Assembly: GCA_000063505.1 (NCBI GenBank)
Contig: CT971583.1
Coordinates: 1,953,918 to 2,017,917 of the forward strand
Origin: Synechococcus sp. WH 7803
GTDB lineage: Bacteria > Cyanobacteriota > Cyanobacteriia > PCC-6307 > Cyanobiaceae
Reading direction: 5' to 3'
DNA: 64,000 nt
Positions 17,934 to 27,220 of the stretch are shown here, in pieces (the stretch's first letter is position 1; every line of letters starts with the position of its first letter). A program made the position numbers and the translations under genes. The notes beneath the pieces are model-generated. The model saw only the letters and a list, made by a program, of their open reading frames with translations. It made no database searches and was not told where the DNA came from.

Positions 17934-19373
17934 TCAGCCCACGGAGCCCTCGAGCTTGAGAGCGAGAAGCTTGTCCGCTTCGGCAGCGAACTCCATGGGC
18001 AGCTGATTGAACACATCGCGGCAAAAGCCGCTCACCATCATGGACACAGCTTCTTCAAAACCGATGCCGCGACTTTGAAGGTAGAAAAGCTGGTCTTCGG
18101 AAATTCGGCAGGTGCTGGCTTCGTGCTCCACAGCTGAATCAGGCTGCTGGGAGCGGATGTAGGGATAGGTGTTGGCACCTGCCTGATCACCGATCAACAT
18201 CGAATCGCACTGGCTGTAATTGCGGGCGCCGGAGGCACCCGGGCCGATCTGCACCAGGCCGCGATAGCTGTTGCTGGAGTGCCCCGCGCTGATGCCTTTG
18301 CTCACGATCGTTGAGCGAGTGCGGGGACCGACGTGAACCATTTTGGTTCCGGTATCGGCCTGCTGGCGGTTGTTGGTGAGCGCCACGGAATAGAACTCGC
18401 CAACCGAGTCAGCTCCCTGAAGAACACAGCTCGGGTATTTCCAGGTGATCGCCGAACCTGTTTCCACCTGTGTCCAGCTGATGCGGCTCCGCGCCCCGCG
18501 GCACTGGCCTCGCTTGGTCACAAAGTTGTAGATCCCTCCCACACCGTTCTCATCGCCGGCGTACCAGTTCTGCACCGTGGAATATTTGATCGACGCATCA
18601 TCCAGCGCCACCAGCTCAACCACAGCCGCGTGCAGCTGATTGGTGTCGAACATCGGAGCGGTGCAGCCCTCGAGGTAGCTCACCGACGCACCTTCTTCGG
18701 CAACGATCAGCGTGCGCTCAAACTGCCCTGTGTCTCCTGAGTTAATGCGGAAATACGTGGACAACTCCATTGGGCACTCAACGCCTTTGGGGATGAACAC
18801 GAAGGATCCATCACTGAACACGGCGGAATTGAGAGCCGCGAAGTAGTTGTCGTTGCTGGCCACCACGGTGCCCAGGTAGCGCTCGATCAGGTCTGGGTGT
18901 TCCTTGACAGCCTCACTGAAGGAACAGAACACCACACCGTGCTCTGCAAGCTTTTCCTTGTAGGTGGTGGCAATAGAGACACTGTCAAACACCGCATCCA
19001 CAGCCACATTGCTCAGACGCTTCTGCTCACTCAGAGGGATTCCGAGCTTGTCGAAGGTTTCCAGCAACTTGGGGTCGACCTCATCGAGACTCGCCTTCTT
19101 CTCCTGCTGCTTCGGAGCTGCGTAATAAACGATGTCTTGGTAATCGATCGGCGGGTACCCAAGCGCAGCCCAATCGGGTTCTTCAAGGGTGAGCCAATGG
19201 CGAAAGGCCTTCAGTCGGAACTGGAGCAGGAAGTCGGGTTCAGCCTTCTTCTCAGAAATCAGACGCACCACGTCTTCACTGAGACCTTTAGCAATCTTGT
19301 CGGTCTCGATCTCGGTGACGAAGCCGTATTTGTACGGCTGGCTTACAAGATCCCGTGTGGACGTGGAGGTCAT
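17934..19373 (-). CDS. sufB: Fe-S cluster assembly protein SufB
   Basis: 479 residues, full length. Conserved blocks include [41 protein letters not shown]-type and [19 protein letters not shown]. It is the main scaffold on which [4Fe-4S] or [2Fe-2S] clusters form with SufC and SufD. It is second in the operon, 5 bp downstream of ftrC. Confidence 0.96.
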   Translation of the reverse strand: MTSTSTRDLVSQPYKYGFVTEIETDKIAKGLSEDVVRLISEKKAEPDFLLQFRLKAFRHWLTLEEPDWAALGYPPIDYQDIVYYAAPKQQEKKASLDEVDPKLLETFDKLGIPLSEQKRLSNVAVDAVFDSVSIATTYKEKLAEHGVVFCSFSEAVKEHPDLIERYLGTVVASNDNYFAALNSAVFSDGSFVFIPKGVECPMELSTYFRINSGDTGQFERTLIVAEEGASVSYLEGCTAPMFDTNQLHAAVVELVALDDASIKYSTVQNWYAGDENGVGGIYNFVTKRGQCRGARSRISWTQVETGSAITWKYPSCVLQGADSVGEFYSVALTNNRQQADTGTKMVHVGPRTRSTIVSKGISAGHSSNSYRGLVQIGPGASGARNYSQCDSMLIGDQAGANTYPYIRSQQPDSAVEHEASTCRISEDQLFYLQSRGIGFEEAVSMMVSGFCRDVFNQLPMEFAAEADKLLALKLEGSVG

Positions 19374-19378
19374 GGCAA

Positions 19379-19738
19379 TCAGCCGGCAGTGGCGTGAATG
19401 GTTTCGGTGCTGATCGTCTGCTCATCACCCCGGAAAGGATTGTCCTCAGTGAGGAAAAGCATGCAATGGCATTCCTTGCGCTCACGCATCGGCACACAAG
19501 GGCAGTTCCAGAACGCCTGGGACACCTCTGCTTCCTTGTCCTCGTAGTGACGGCAGGGGCAGAGAGCACCACCGAGCTCATCCTTGTGACGCGCCAGTCC
19601 CTTCAGCACAACAGCGGTCACACCGGGGTCGCTACAGAAATAGGTCCCTGTGCGCTGGGCATAGGTCTCTGCGAATTTACGGATGACCTCGAGGCTCTCA
19701 GCAGTCGGTTCTGAAGTGCCGGCAGGGGCGTCTGTCAT
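19379..19738 (-). CDS. ftrC: Ferredoxin-thioredoxin reductase catalytic subunit
   Basis: 119 residues. The [4Fe-4S] and active-site Cys motifs are all present: [14 protein letters not shown] and CHCMLF. The enzyme passes electrons from photosystem I-reduced ferredoxin to thioredoxin. It leads the suf operon; having an Fe-S enzyme first in the Fe-S assembly operon is seen in many cyanobacteria. A 20-base hairpin-like repeat lies 42-61 bp upstream of its ATG. Confidence 0.96.
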   Translation of the reverse strand: MTDAPAGTSEPTAESLEVIRKFAETYAQRTGTYFCSDPGVTAVVLKGLARHKDELGGALCPCRHYEDKEAEVSQAFWNCPCVPMRERKECHCMLFLTEDNPFRGDEQTISTETIHATAG

Positions 19739-19779
19739 GGCGCGAAACGGGGCTACGGGGAAGAGAACCGGGGGGAGAT

Positions 19780-19804
19780 ACGAAACCTATTGGTTTCGTT
19801 TTTT
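19780..19804. promoter_or_regulatory. Inverted repeat with T-run upstream of ftrC-suf
   Basis: The plus strand has ACGAAACC, a 4-base spacer, then GGTTTCGT, followed by six T residues. The arms are perfect (8 bp). It lies in the divergent region between ftrC (minus) and the fructose-bisphosphate aldolase gene (plus). It could be an operator for SufR, encoded 1.3 kb away, or a plus-strand terminator of a short RNA. There is no plus-strand gene upstream for it to terminate. Confidence 0.4.
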
Positions 19805-19949
19805 GGAGCCTAGAGCACGGATCCATCACCCGACGGATCCAGCCATTGTGAATGACACCGGATCACCACAACGGACAAGCGATGTTGCCCAGGCACTGAC
19901 GGATCTGTGGGCTGTCATTACCTTCGGCGCATCAACACAGTGATCCGCC

Positions 19950-21023
19950 ATGGCCATTGCCAACCGTCCGATCAGCGACTGGCTGGGAGATGAAGCTGAA
20001 CTGCTGCTGAACGCCGCTCCCCGGGTGAGCAAAGAGCGACTCCATCTGCCCAACACCCACGTGGTGGATCGCTTCAGCCTGACCGACCGCAACCCCCAGG
20101 TGCTGCGAAGCATTCAGCAGATGTATGGAAGCGGTCGTCTCGCGAACACCGGGTACCTCTCCATCCTCCCGGTCGACCAAGGCATCGAGCACTCTGCGGC
20201 CCATTCCTTCGCCCCCAACCCCGACTACTTCGATAGCGAGGCGATCGTCGAGCTGGCTGTGGAGGCCGGCTGCAATGCCGTGTGTTCCACCCTCGGCGTT
20301 TTGGGATCCGTGGCCCGGAAGTGGGCCCACCGCATTCCGTTCATGGTGAAGGTGAACCACAACCAGCTGCTCACAGCACCGAACGTGCATGAGCAGATCC
20401 TCTTCGCCTCGGTCGACCAAGCCTGGGACATGGGGGCTGTGGCCATCGGTGCCACCATTTATTTCGGAAGCGACGACTGCAACAGAGAACTGCAACAAAT
20501 TGCGGCCCTGTTCGAACATGCCCACGACCGCGGCCTGGCCACGGTGCTGTGGTGCTACCTGCGCAATCCGATCTTCAAGCAACCCGAAGCCGACTACCAC
20601 CTCTCCGCCGACCTCACGGGTCAGGCGGTTCACCTCGGCGTCACCATCGGCGCCGACATCATCAAGCAGAAGCTGCCGGCCAACAACGGTGGCTATCCCG
20701 CCGTTGCCAAAGCTCTCGGCCAGTCGTTTGGCATGACGGACGATCGCATCTACAGCGAACTCTCGAGTGACAACCCGGTGGATCTTTGTCGGTATCAGGT
20801 GCTCAATTGCTACTCAGGCCGGATCGGCCTGATCAACAGCGGCGGCGCCTCAGGCAGCGATGACATGCATGAAGCGATCCGCACAGCCGTGATCAACAAA
20901 CGGGCTGGGGGCAGCGGTTTGATCATGGGGCGCAAGGCGTTCCAAAAGCCCCGTCAGGAAGGGGTGGATCTGATTCACGCCGTTCAAGACGTCTATCTGA
21001 GTCCCGAGGTCAATATCGCTTGA
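19950..21023 (+). CDS. Class I fructose-bisphosphate aldolase (DhnA type)
   Basis: 357 residues. DhnA-family features include [28 protein letters not shown] and the likely Schiff-base lysine region [10 protein letters not shown]. This archaeal/bacterial type of class I aldolase cleaves fructose-1,6-bisphosphate in glycolysis and the Calvin cycle without a metal. The ATG at 19950 fits the conserved N-terminus. It lies between the suf operon and sufR. Confidence 0.92.
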   Translation: MAIANRPISDWLGDEAELLLNAAPRVSKERLHLPNTHVVDRFSLTDRNPQVLRSIQQMYGSGRLANTGYLSILPVDQGIEHSAAHSFAPNPDYFDSEAIVELAVEAGCNAVCSTLGVLGSVARKWAHRIPFMVKVNHNQLLTAPNVHEQILFASVDQAWDMGAVAIGATIYFGSDDCNRELQQIAALFEHAHDRGLATVLWCYLRNPIFKQPEADYHLSADLTGQAVHLGVTIGADIIKQKLPANNGGYPAVAKALGQSFGMTDDRIYSELSSDNPVDLCRYQVLNCYSGRIGLINSGGASGSDDMHEAIRTAVINKRAGGSGLIMGRKAFQKPRQEGVDLIHAVQDVYLSPEVNIA

Positions 21024-21064
21024 GCCCAGATCCCATGGCATGGTGAGGAGACGATTCCGATGTC

Positions 21065-21730
21065 ATGGGCGCTCCATCCCAGGCACCCACCCGCGAAGCG
21101 ACCCTCACCCTGCTGTTGAGGCAGGGTGAGATCGATGCGGCCGGACTGGCCAGCCAACTGGGCATCTCCGTGCAGGCCATGCGGCGGCATCTGCGCACCC
21201 TCGAAGACGAGGGGCTGGTGGAATCCACCGCGGTGACTGCTGGACCGGGGCGCCCTTCGAACCTCTGGCGGCTCACGTCCCGCGGCCATCAACACTTTCC
21301 CGATGGCAGCGAAACCTTCGCGATCGGCTTGCTGGACTCATTGGCTCAAAGCCTGCCTCCGGAAATGCTGAGCGCTCTGCTCCAGCAGCAGGCGCAGGAC
21401 AAGGCCGACCAGTACAGACGTCATCTCGGTGATGCTCCGCTCGAGGAACGGGTGCGTGCCCTTATTGATCTGCGCAGTCGCGAGGGGTACGTGAGCGATA
21501 TGGCGCCTGCGCAGGATGGTCACGGGTGGTGCATCAGTGAATTTCACTGCTCCGTGCAGCGCATCGCCGAGGAATTCCCCGCCATCTGCGACCAGGAACT
21601 GCAGCTGATCAGGATGACGTTCCCCGACTGTCAGGTGGAACGGGTGCACTGGCGCCTGGAATCAGGCCACTCCTGCGGTTTTCAGATCAGCCCCACAGAC
21701 CACCTCCACGACACGAAGACCCCGCTGTGA
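21065..21730 (+). CDS. sufR: Fe-S-sensing transcriptional repressor SufR
   Basis: 221 residues. The N-terminal winged helix (ATLTLLLRQGEIDAAGLASQ ... MRRHLRTLEDEGLVE) is a DeoR-like HTH. The C-terminal cluster motif is exactly C-x12-C-x13-C-x14-C (from EFHC to GHSC), the SufR [4Fe-4S] signature. SufR represses suf genes when clusters are plentiful. It is not immediately divergent from suf; the aldolase gene lies between. Its stop overlaps the next gene's GTG start (GTGA). Confidence 0.93.
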   Translation: MGAPSQAPTREATLTLLLRQGEIDAAGLASQLGISVQAMRRHLRTLEDEGLVESTAVTAGPGRPSNLWRLTSRGHQHFPDGSETFAIGLLDSLAQSLPPEMLSALLQQQAQDKADQYRRHLGDAPLEERVRALIDLRSREGYVSDMAPAQDGHGWCISEFHCSVQRIAEEFPAICDQELQLIRMTFPDCQVERVHWRLESGHSCGFQISPTDHLHDTKTPL

Positions 21731-22107
21731 TCGAGTCTTCTTCACCCAAAGGGCCCCTCAGCCGCGAGGACGCCGAGCGGATCGAAGCCACCCTGCTTCC
21801 CACCCTGGACCGCCACCATCTGCGCTTGCAGGCGCACTGCCTGTCCACCCTGAAGTCCATTGCAGCGCCGCGTTGTGAAGGACCACTGCCAAGCGACGCC
21901 GAGATTCAGGCCTGGTGCCGGGACCAACCTGCGCTGCGTGACGCTTCCGATTTCCAGGATGAGCTGCTCAGACAGTTCCAAGTGATTTCCGATCAGCTCA
22001 ACGCCCTGGCGAACACCTGCGGATGCTCCCCGCTCGAACTCACCCTCACCGCATTGATCGAACGTGCCGAAGCCGCGAGCCGCCAACGCCTCGCCCAGGA
22101 GCGCTGA
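21727..22107 (+). CDS. Hypothetical protein translationally coupled to sufR
   Basis: 126 residues from a GTG overlapping the sufR TGA. Mostly helical and charged (LLPTLDRHHLRLQAHCLSTL ... LIERAEAASRQRLAQER). No domain recognised. The 4-bp overlap suggests it is made with SufR; a functional link to Fe-S control is only inference. The phycobiliprotein lyase gene follows after 60 bp. Confidence 0.75.
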   Translation: MIESSSPKGPLSREDAERIEATLLPTLDRHHLRLQAHCLSTLKSIAAPRCEGPLPSDAEIQAWCRDQPALRDASDFQDELLRQFQVISDQLNALANTCGCSPLELTLTALIERAEAASRQRLAQER

Positions 22108-22167
22108 ATCGGCGGGTCCCCAGCACTGCAGACCTCCTGCAATCATCAGTGAAGTTCTTCTCTCACC

Positions 22168-22758
22168 ATGACTCTGGAGATTCCTGACGCTCTGAGCTTC
22201 TTCCGGCTCAGCTGCGGGCAGTGGCGATCCCAGCGCAGCGTTCACCATCTTCTGCACCGACGTGCCGAAGCCGGGGGATCACTGATCGTGGTGGACGACC
22301 TCCTGCCAACGGATGATCGGCTGGTGGCGATGGCCCGGCAACACGGCCAGGATCCGGCACGGATCATCGGCGGAAGCCACGTGCGCTGGAGCGCCAACAT
22401 GGCCTGGGATCGCGATGGCGATGCCCACGACGGCGAAACCTGCTTTGCCTTGATTGCTGACGCCGACGCTGAGCGCAGCGGCACCTTGCTCAGAGACCAG
22501 GGCTACGCCGAGAAAGCACCAGCGACATCCACCTTCAGCATGGACGACCGCGACGGCCTGATTTTGCGCACGAGCTACGAGATGATGACGGTGTGGGAGC
22601 GATTCAGCTTCAACGGTCCGAACGTCAGAGTGCGCTCGAGCACCGTTGAGGGCTTGTCGAACAATGCGTCCTTCTGCGTCGAAACGCGGCTTTCGGACGC
22701 TGCCCCAAGGGGTGCTGCATCCGCTAGTGGACCAGTGAACTCCCTCTTTGGCTGGTGA
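22168..22758 (+). CDS. CpcS/CpeS-family phycobiliprotein lyase
   Basis: 196 residues. The lipocalin-like CpcS fold is indicated by ALSFFRLSCGQWRSQRSVHHL at the N-terminus and SYEMMTVWERFSFNGPNVRV with a conserved Trp-Glu-Arg. S-type lyases attach phycocyanobilin or phycoerythrobilin to Cys-82-type sites of phycobiliprotein subunits. Which subunit and bilin cannot be told from sequence here. It lies next to cpcG, which fits phycobilisome biogenesis. Confidence 0.88.
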   Translation: MTLEIPDALSFFRLSCGQWRSQRSVHHLLHRRAEAGGSLIVVDDLLPTDDRLVAMARQHGQDPARIIGGSHVRWSANMAWDRDGDAHDGETCFALIADADAERSGTLLRDQGYAEKAPATSTFSMDDRDGLILRTSYEMMTVWERFSFNGPNVRVRSSTVEGLSNNASFCVETRLSDAAPRGAASASGPVNSLFGW

Positions 22759-22850
22759 GCGTCTCTGTTACGGACTGTGAGGCACCGGTGGGCAGTTGAG
22801 AGGGGTGTTGACTCACACTTCTACGATCACGCCAGTGGATTTAGAAACGC

Positions 22851-23609
22851 GTGGCACTCCCCCTTCTGCAGTACGCCCCAACCACGCAGAACAACCGAGT
22901 CGCTGCCATCCGGGTTGCGTCTGACGAGAACCAGCGCACGCGTCAGATGGATATCTCCATGGACCCGGAGAACCTGAAGACAGTGATTGAGTCGGCGTAC
23001 CGCCAGATCTTTTTCCACGCGTTCAAGAGCGACCGTGAGATCTTTCTCGAATCCCAGCTCCGTAGCGGTCAGATCACTGTTCGCGATTTCATCCGAGGTC
23101 TCTGCCTCTCCGACACGTTCAAGCGCAGCTTCTATAACCTCAACTCCAACTACAAGGTGGTCCGCCATCTGGTTGAAAAGGTGCTCGGACGCAAGACCCA
23201 CGGAAAATCTGAGGAAATCGCCTGGTCGATCGTGATTGCCACCAAGGGCGTGGAGGGCATGGTGGATGCCCTTCTCGACAGCGAGGAGTACCTCAACGCC
23301 TTTGGGTACGACACCGTGCCTTACCAACGCAACCGCGTCCTCCCGGGTCGCGAGCTGGGTGAAACCCCCTTCAACATCACCACCCCCCGTTACGACGAGT
23401 ACTACCGGGGCATCCTGGGCTTCCCTCAGGTCGTTTACACCGGCACAGCCAAAGCACTGCCTGCAAGAGCCAAACGGGTTCGTGGTGGATCACCGTCGGA
23501 CTATCTCCCCTGGGTGCGCGGCCTGTCGAATGCACGGGGAGCTTCGCCCAGTGGATCCGCAGACATCGACTACCTCGCCAAGGTTCCCTACCGCAGCGTC
23601 GGACGCTGA
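22851..23609 (+). CDS. cpcG: Phycobilisome rod-core linker CpcG
   Basis: 252 residues from a GTG (VALPLLQYAPTTQNNRV, the typical CpcG start). Residues ~20-150 are a phycobilisome linker domain (FKSDREIFLESQLRSGQITV, FIRGLCLSDTFKRSFYNLNS). The C-terminus has no long hydrophobic helix, so it is the rod-core form rather than the membrane CpcL form. It joins phycocyanin rods to the allophycocyanin core. A strong terminator follows. Confidence 0.92.
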   Translation: MALPLLQYAPTTQNNRVAAIRVASDENQRTRQMDISMDPENLKTVIESAYRQIFFHAFKSDREIFLESQLRSGQITVRDFIRGLCLSDTFKRSFYNLNSNYKVVRHLVEKVLGRKTHGKSEEIAWSIVIATKGVEGMVDALLDSEEYLNAFGYDTVPYQRNRVLPGRELGETPFNITTPRYDEYYRGILGFPQVVYTGTAKALPARAKRVRGGSPSDYLPWVRGLSNARGASPSGSADIDYLAKVPYRSVGR

Positions 23610-23634
23610 GCCCTCAAGCAATCGAATCGTTTCA

Positions 23635-23659
23635 ACGGGGCCAGCGCCCCGTTTTTTTT
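23635..23659 (+). terminator. Rho-independent terminator after cpcG
   Basis: A GC-rich 7-bp stem (ACGGGGC / GCCCCGT) with a CAGC loop is followed by eight T residues, 25 bp after the cpcG stop. Typical intrinsic terminator. Confidence 0.9.
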
Positions 23660-23767
23660 GCGCCGAAACCAGCTGCAGTCAGAAGATGCTGACCCTGGGC
23701 ATTCCGCTTGTTTGAAAAAAGGGATTTGCCTGCAGACTGATCCCAAAGAAACTCAGGAGCACGCCCG

Positions 23768-24838
23768 GTGACGCAGGCCATCACAAATCTTGCCCGACTG
23801 ACTCTTCGTCAGCTGCGTCAGATGGCGAGTGACCTGGGCGTGACTCTCTATAGCCGCAAGAGCAAGCAAGACCTCGTTTCAGCCATTGCCGAACGACAGG
23901 AACGTCGTGGTGGCGATCTCAAGGCGATTGAAGCTGAACTCAACCCCCCAGCTCGGCCTCAGGCCAACACCAGGGTGGTTTTCCTCCCCCGCGACCCCCA
24001 GTGGGCTTACGTGTTCTGGGAACTCTCGGATGACGACCGCCGGCGCGCCCAAAGTGAGGGAGCCTCTCACCTCAGCCTGCGCCTGGCAGATGTTACCGGC
24101 CTGCAAGATGGCTCCTCCCATCCCCACACCCTTCAGGAAGTTCCTGTCGATAGCCACAGCACCGAGTGGTATCTGCCAGTGCCGCTGTGCGATCGCGACT
24201 ACCGAGTTGAGCTCGGATTCCGTGCCGGCAGTCAGTGGATGTCCCTAGCCTTCTCATCGGTTGCTCGGGTGCCTGCTCTCCATCCAAGCGATCAGATTCT
24301 TGATCAGTTTGTTCCCTTCAGCCTCGATGCCAGTGCGCCGGCTCCCCAGCCGGTCACCACTCCGATCGAACCCAGTGACAGTGGCCTGCACGAGCGTCTC
24401 TATCAAAGCGCCACCACCCACTTCCGCAGCCGCCGAGTGGGTTCTGAGGTTCTGCATGAGCTGGACTCACAATCCGGCGATCAGCGGGGGCTGAGCGATT
24501 CCGGCGCAGGACTTTGGGCCAGTGGACGCAACGAATCAGGTCTCGGCGGTGTGGCGCCGCGCCAGCGCAGTTTCTGGCTGGTTGCTGATGCTGAGCTGAT
24601 TGTTTACGGAGCCACTGATCCCTCGGCGCGTCTCACCATCGGCGGCGAAGAGGTTCCCCTCTCCAGCGACGGCACCTTCCGCATCCAGGTCCCATTCCGC
24701 GACGGCGAGCAGGCCTACCCCATCGAAGCAACCGCCGCCGATGGAGAGCAGAAGCGCAACATCACGCTGAACTTCGAGCGTGTGACCCCTGAAGACAACA
24801 GCAACCCCGCCAGCGAAGCCAAAGCTGAGTGGTTCTGA
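23768..24838 (+). CDS. DUF4912 protein with SAP/Rho-N-like N-terminus
   Basis: 356 residues from a GTG. Residues ~8-45 (LARLTLRQLRQMASDLGVTL ... KQDLVSAIAE) resemble a Rho N-terminal/SAP helix-extended-loop nucleic-acid-binding unit. Residues ~70-160 match DUF4912 (RVVFLPRDPQWAYVFWELSD). The C-terminal ~80 residues form a beta-rich segment (ELIVYGATDPSARLTIGGEE) also seen in cyanobacterial DUF4912 proteins. Function unknown; possibly nucleic-acid or envelope associated. Confidence 0.82.
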   Translation: MTQAITNLARLTLRQLRQMASDLGVTLYSRKSKQDLVSAIAERQERRGGDLKAIEAELNPPARPQANTRVVFLPRDPQWAYVFWELSDDDRRRAQSEGASHLSLRLADVTGLQDGSSHPHTLQEVPVDSHSTEWYLPVPLCDRDYRVELGFRAGSQWMSLAFSSVARVPALHPSDQILDQFVPFSLDASAPAPQPVTTPIEPSDSGLHERLYQSATTHFRSRRVGSEVLHELDSQSGDQRGLSDSGAGLWASGRNESGLGGVAPRQRSFWLVADAELIVYGATDPSARLTIGGEEVPLSSDGTFRIQVPFRDGEQAYPIEATAADGEQKRNITLNFERVTPEDNSNPASEAKAEWF

Positions 24839-24848
24839 TTGGGTGGGG

Positions 24849-25034
24849 ATGACCAACAACCGTCCACTGCGCTGGTTCGTGGCCATCACGCCCCTGGCGG
24901 GGGCCATGATTTTCCCAGTGGCTGTTCCACTCACGATGGCCAAGGTTGGCATTGGTGCCGGTGTCGGCGTGGCCTTGGTGTTGAGCAGTCTCTGGTTCGT
25001 CACCATGCTGCGCACTTCTGAGATGCCTCACTGA
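24849..25034 (+). CDS. Small two-helix membrane protein
   Basis: 61 residues from the ATG at 24849 (MTNNRPLRWFVAITPLAGA), preceded by a G-rich ribosome site. Two hydrophobic segments, no known domain. It starts 10 bp after the DUF4912 stop and probably shares its transcript. Confidence 0.65.
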   Translation: MTNNRPLRWFVAITPLAGAMIFPVAVPLTMAKVGIGAGVGVALVLSSLWFVTMLRTSEMPH

Positions 25035-25070
25035 CATCAATCGGGGAATCCTGTTGCCATCCGCTCCAGG

Positions 25071-26477
25071 GTGATGAACTACGGCCCGATCGCCTTACTG
25101 GCCTTCACGCTGCTGGGCTGCAGCCAGCCCGGCATGGTGATCGGCCGCTCGCCCAGCGAACTCCCATTGCCAACGGCGATTGAGGTTCGCTTCAACCATC
25201 GCGACAACAGTCGCTACCGCTCTCCACTCGGTGGCCAGTGGCGCAACGGCGACGATTTTGAAGGACACCTGATCGAGCAAATCGATGCTGCCAGGACGGA
25301 ACTGCTGGTTGCTGTTCAGGAGCTCACGCTTGCGCAGGTCGCCGCCGCACTGGTGAGAGCCCACCAGCGCGGCGTGATCGTGCAAGTGGTGCTTGAAAAC
25401 AGCTACAGCGCACCCTGGGCCGATCTGCATGAATCGGATCTGCCGCCCCACGCTCGTCAGAGACTGCGACGCTTGGAGGCCCTTGCCGACGTTGACAGCG
25501 ATGGCGTGGTGACAGCAAGGGAGCGCCGTGCAGGCGATGCCGTGGGGTTGCTGCATGAGGGCGGCGTGCCTGTCATCGACGACACCGAGGACGGCAGCCG
25601 CGGCAGTGGACTGATGCACCACAAATTCATGGTGATCGACAAGCGCCAGGTGATCACCGGGAGTGCCAACTTCACAAGCTCTGGCGTCCACGGCGACGGT
25701 GGAGCACCACGGACCCGCGGGAATGTGAATCATCTGCTCAGCATCCAAAGCACCGAACTGGCTGCTGTGTTCCAAGAAGAATTTCAGATCCTGTGGGGGG
25801 ATGGTCCGGGAGGCCTCCAGAACAGTCGCTTTGGCAGAGGAAAGCCAAGCCGGCCTGTCCAAAGCGTGACGGTGGAGGGAACACGGATGGATGTGCTGTT
25901 CGCTCCTCACAGCAAGCGGTCCAAAGGCCATGGCCTCCAACTCATTGCACAACACCTGAGCACGGCAGAGCGCAGCATTGATCTGGCCCTGTTCGTGTTC
26001 TCGGCCCAGTCGCTGACGGATGTGTTGGCCCAACGTGTTCAATCCGGAGTAGCGATCCGGCTGCTGGCGGACCCGGGCTTCGCCAGTCGATCTTTTTCAG
26101 AGGTGCTCGATTTACTCGGGGTGGCACTGCCCGACCGTTTCTGCAAGCTGGAACAGGGCAACCGCCCCTTGGCCAAGGCCCTGAAGGGCGTCGGCACCCC
26201 CCGCCTCGCCCGCGGCGACAAGTTGCACCATAAGTTCGCCGTGATCGACAACCGCAAAGTAATCACGGGATCCTTCAATTGGTCACCGTCGGCTGCTCAT
26301 CAGAACGACGAAACCCTGCTGGTGATTCACTCACCCACACTGGCAGCGCACTTCACCCGTGAGATCGATCGCATGTGGCGCGGCGCTGAACTGGGCATCA
26401 CAAAGCGCATGCGCCGCAAACTGGAACGGCAGCGTGCCAAGTGCGGCAGTGGTGAAGAAAGAAGCTCAAACAGCTGA
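25071..26477 (+). CDS. Phospholipase D-superfamily lipoprotein with EF-hand insertion
   Basis: 468 residues from GTG 25071 (or ATG 25074). The N-terminus ends in a lipobox (LLGC), so it is a lipid-anchored exported protein. Two HKD catalytic motifs are present: HHKFMVIDKRQVITGSANF (about 183) and HHKFAVIDNRKVITGSFNW (about 385). Between the N-terminal fold and HKD1 is a canonical EF-hand loop, DVDSDGVVTARE (residues 140-151), with Asp at 1, 3 and 5, Gly at 6 and Glu at 12. It may act as a phospholipase, cardiolipin-synthase-like enzyme or nuclease, perhaps Ca2+-dependent. A decayed copy of its tail lies at 27221. Confidence 0.88.
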   Translation: MMNYGPIALLAFTLLGCSQPGMVIGRSPSELPLPTAIEVRFNHRDNSRYRSPLGGQWRNGDDFEGHLIEQIDAARTELLVAVQELTLAQVAAALVRAHQRGVIVQVVLENSYSAPWADLHESDLPPHARQRLRRLEALADVDSDGVVTARERRAGDAVGLLHEGGVPVIDDTEDGSRGSGLMHHKFMVIDKRQVITGSANFTSSGVHGDGGAPRTRGNVNHLLSIQSTELAAVFQEEFQILWGDGPGGLQNSRFGRGKPSRPVQSVTVEGTRMDVLFAPHSKRSKGHGLQLIAQHLSTAERSIDLALFVFSAQSLTDVLAQRVQSGVAIRLLADPGFASRSFSEVLDLLGVALPDRFCKLEQGNRPLAKALKGVGTPRLARGDKLHHKFAVIDNRKVITGSFNWSPSAAHQNDETLLVIHSPTLAAHFTREIDRMWRGAELGITKRMRRKLERQRAKCGSGEERSSNS

Positions 26478-26605
26478 AGAGATAGCAGCCAACAACAACG
26501 TGTTTCGGGCCAAGCTGCCATCACACGCAAAATTGAATTTTTAGTTGACTACACGTGTGTTGCCGAGGAGCCTAAGCAGACTAAAGGCCTTCCCCAAGCC
26601 TGACG

Positions 26606-27085
26606 ATGACCTCATTCACCCATGGGACCATCAGCAAAAGATCATTATTTGCCCTACTCGGTGTCCTGAGGTTGTTCTTAGCCGTGGCAGCCATCACGGT
26701 CATCACCGTCGAAATCATTGAGGTCTACATGCAAAAAGAGGTCATGCACCTCGCCCTATTTGCGATGTTTTTCCTGATCTGCAATTTTCAGATCAACCTC
26801 AGCAGACACACATCTGTCTTTAAGAAAGAAGAGCGAATCAGTCGATTATTCATCCTGGCTCTCTTCAGTCTTGCCGCTGCCTTCTTTGAACTTGTCGACC
26901 TTGGCTTTGACCAGCTCACCAAAAACCTCAAAAGCAATCCCCTACTCACAACTGGCTACCAAAGCATCTGCGTCCTAGAGACTGCGGTTGCGATTTTAGC
27001 CATTCTCTTAATCACCTATTCCATTGATCGAATGCTGGTCACCCTGCGCTCAACGGCACATGACCACAGAACAGTCAATCTATGA
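26606..27085 (+). CDS. Four-helix membrane protein of unknown function, AT-richer than neighbours
   Basis: 159 residues. Four hydrophobic segments (about 17-38, 46-64, 83-105 and 125-150) with basic loops (RHTSVFKKEERISR). The pattern resembles small YqhA-like/UPF0114 four-helix proteins, but I cannot assign it with confidence. Base composition and codon use are noticeably AT-richer than the flanks. It lies between the phospholipase gene and a remnant of that gene's 3' end. It may have been acquired or brought in with the duplication. Confidence 0.72.
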   Translation: MTSFTHGTISKRSLFALLGVLRLFLAVAAITVITVEIIEVYMQKEVMHLALFAMFFLICNFQINLSRHTSVFKKEERISRLFILALFSLAAAFFELVDLGFDQLTKNLKSNPLLTTGYQSICVLETAVAILAILLITYSIDRMLVTLRSTAHDHRTVNL

Positions 27086-27145
27086 TTAACAAATAAATGA
27101 GCCACTAACCGAAGACCAAGAAAGCGCTTTGGAGCAACCCAAAGA

Positions 27146-27172
27146 AATCAACACCGATCATTGTTGATTTTA
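27146..27172 (+). terminator. Weak hairpin terminator downstream of the four-helix gene
   Basis: An AATCAACA / TGTTGATT 8-bp AT-rich stem with an 8-base loop is followed by a short T stretch (TTTTAT), 60 bp after the membrane protein stop. Weak but well placed. Confidence 0.4.
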
Positions 27173-27220
27173 TTGCGACCCTCTCAAGGAAGGAACCTAA
27201 AGAGCAGCACAATTCAGCGA

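Noticed and set aside
26536-26570. A TTGACT-containing promoter for the four-helix gene
   Set aside because: A -35-like TTGACT is present, but no convincing -10 lies at 16-18 bp, so it is not called.
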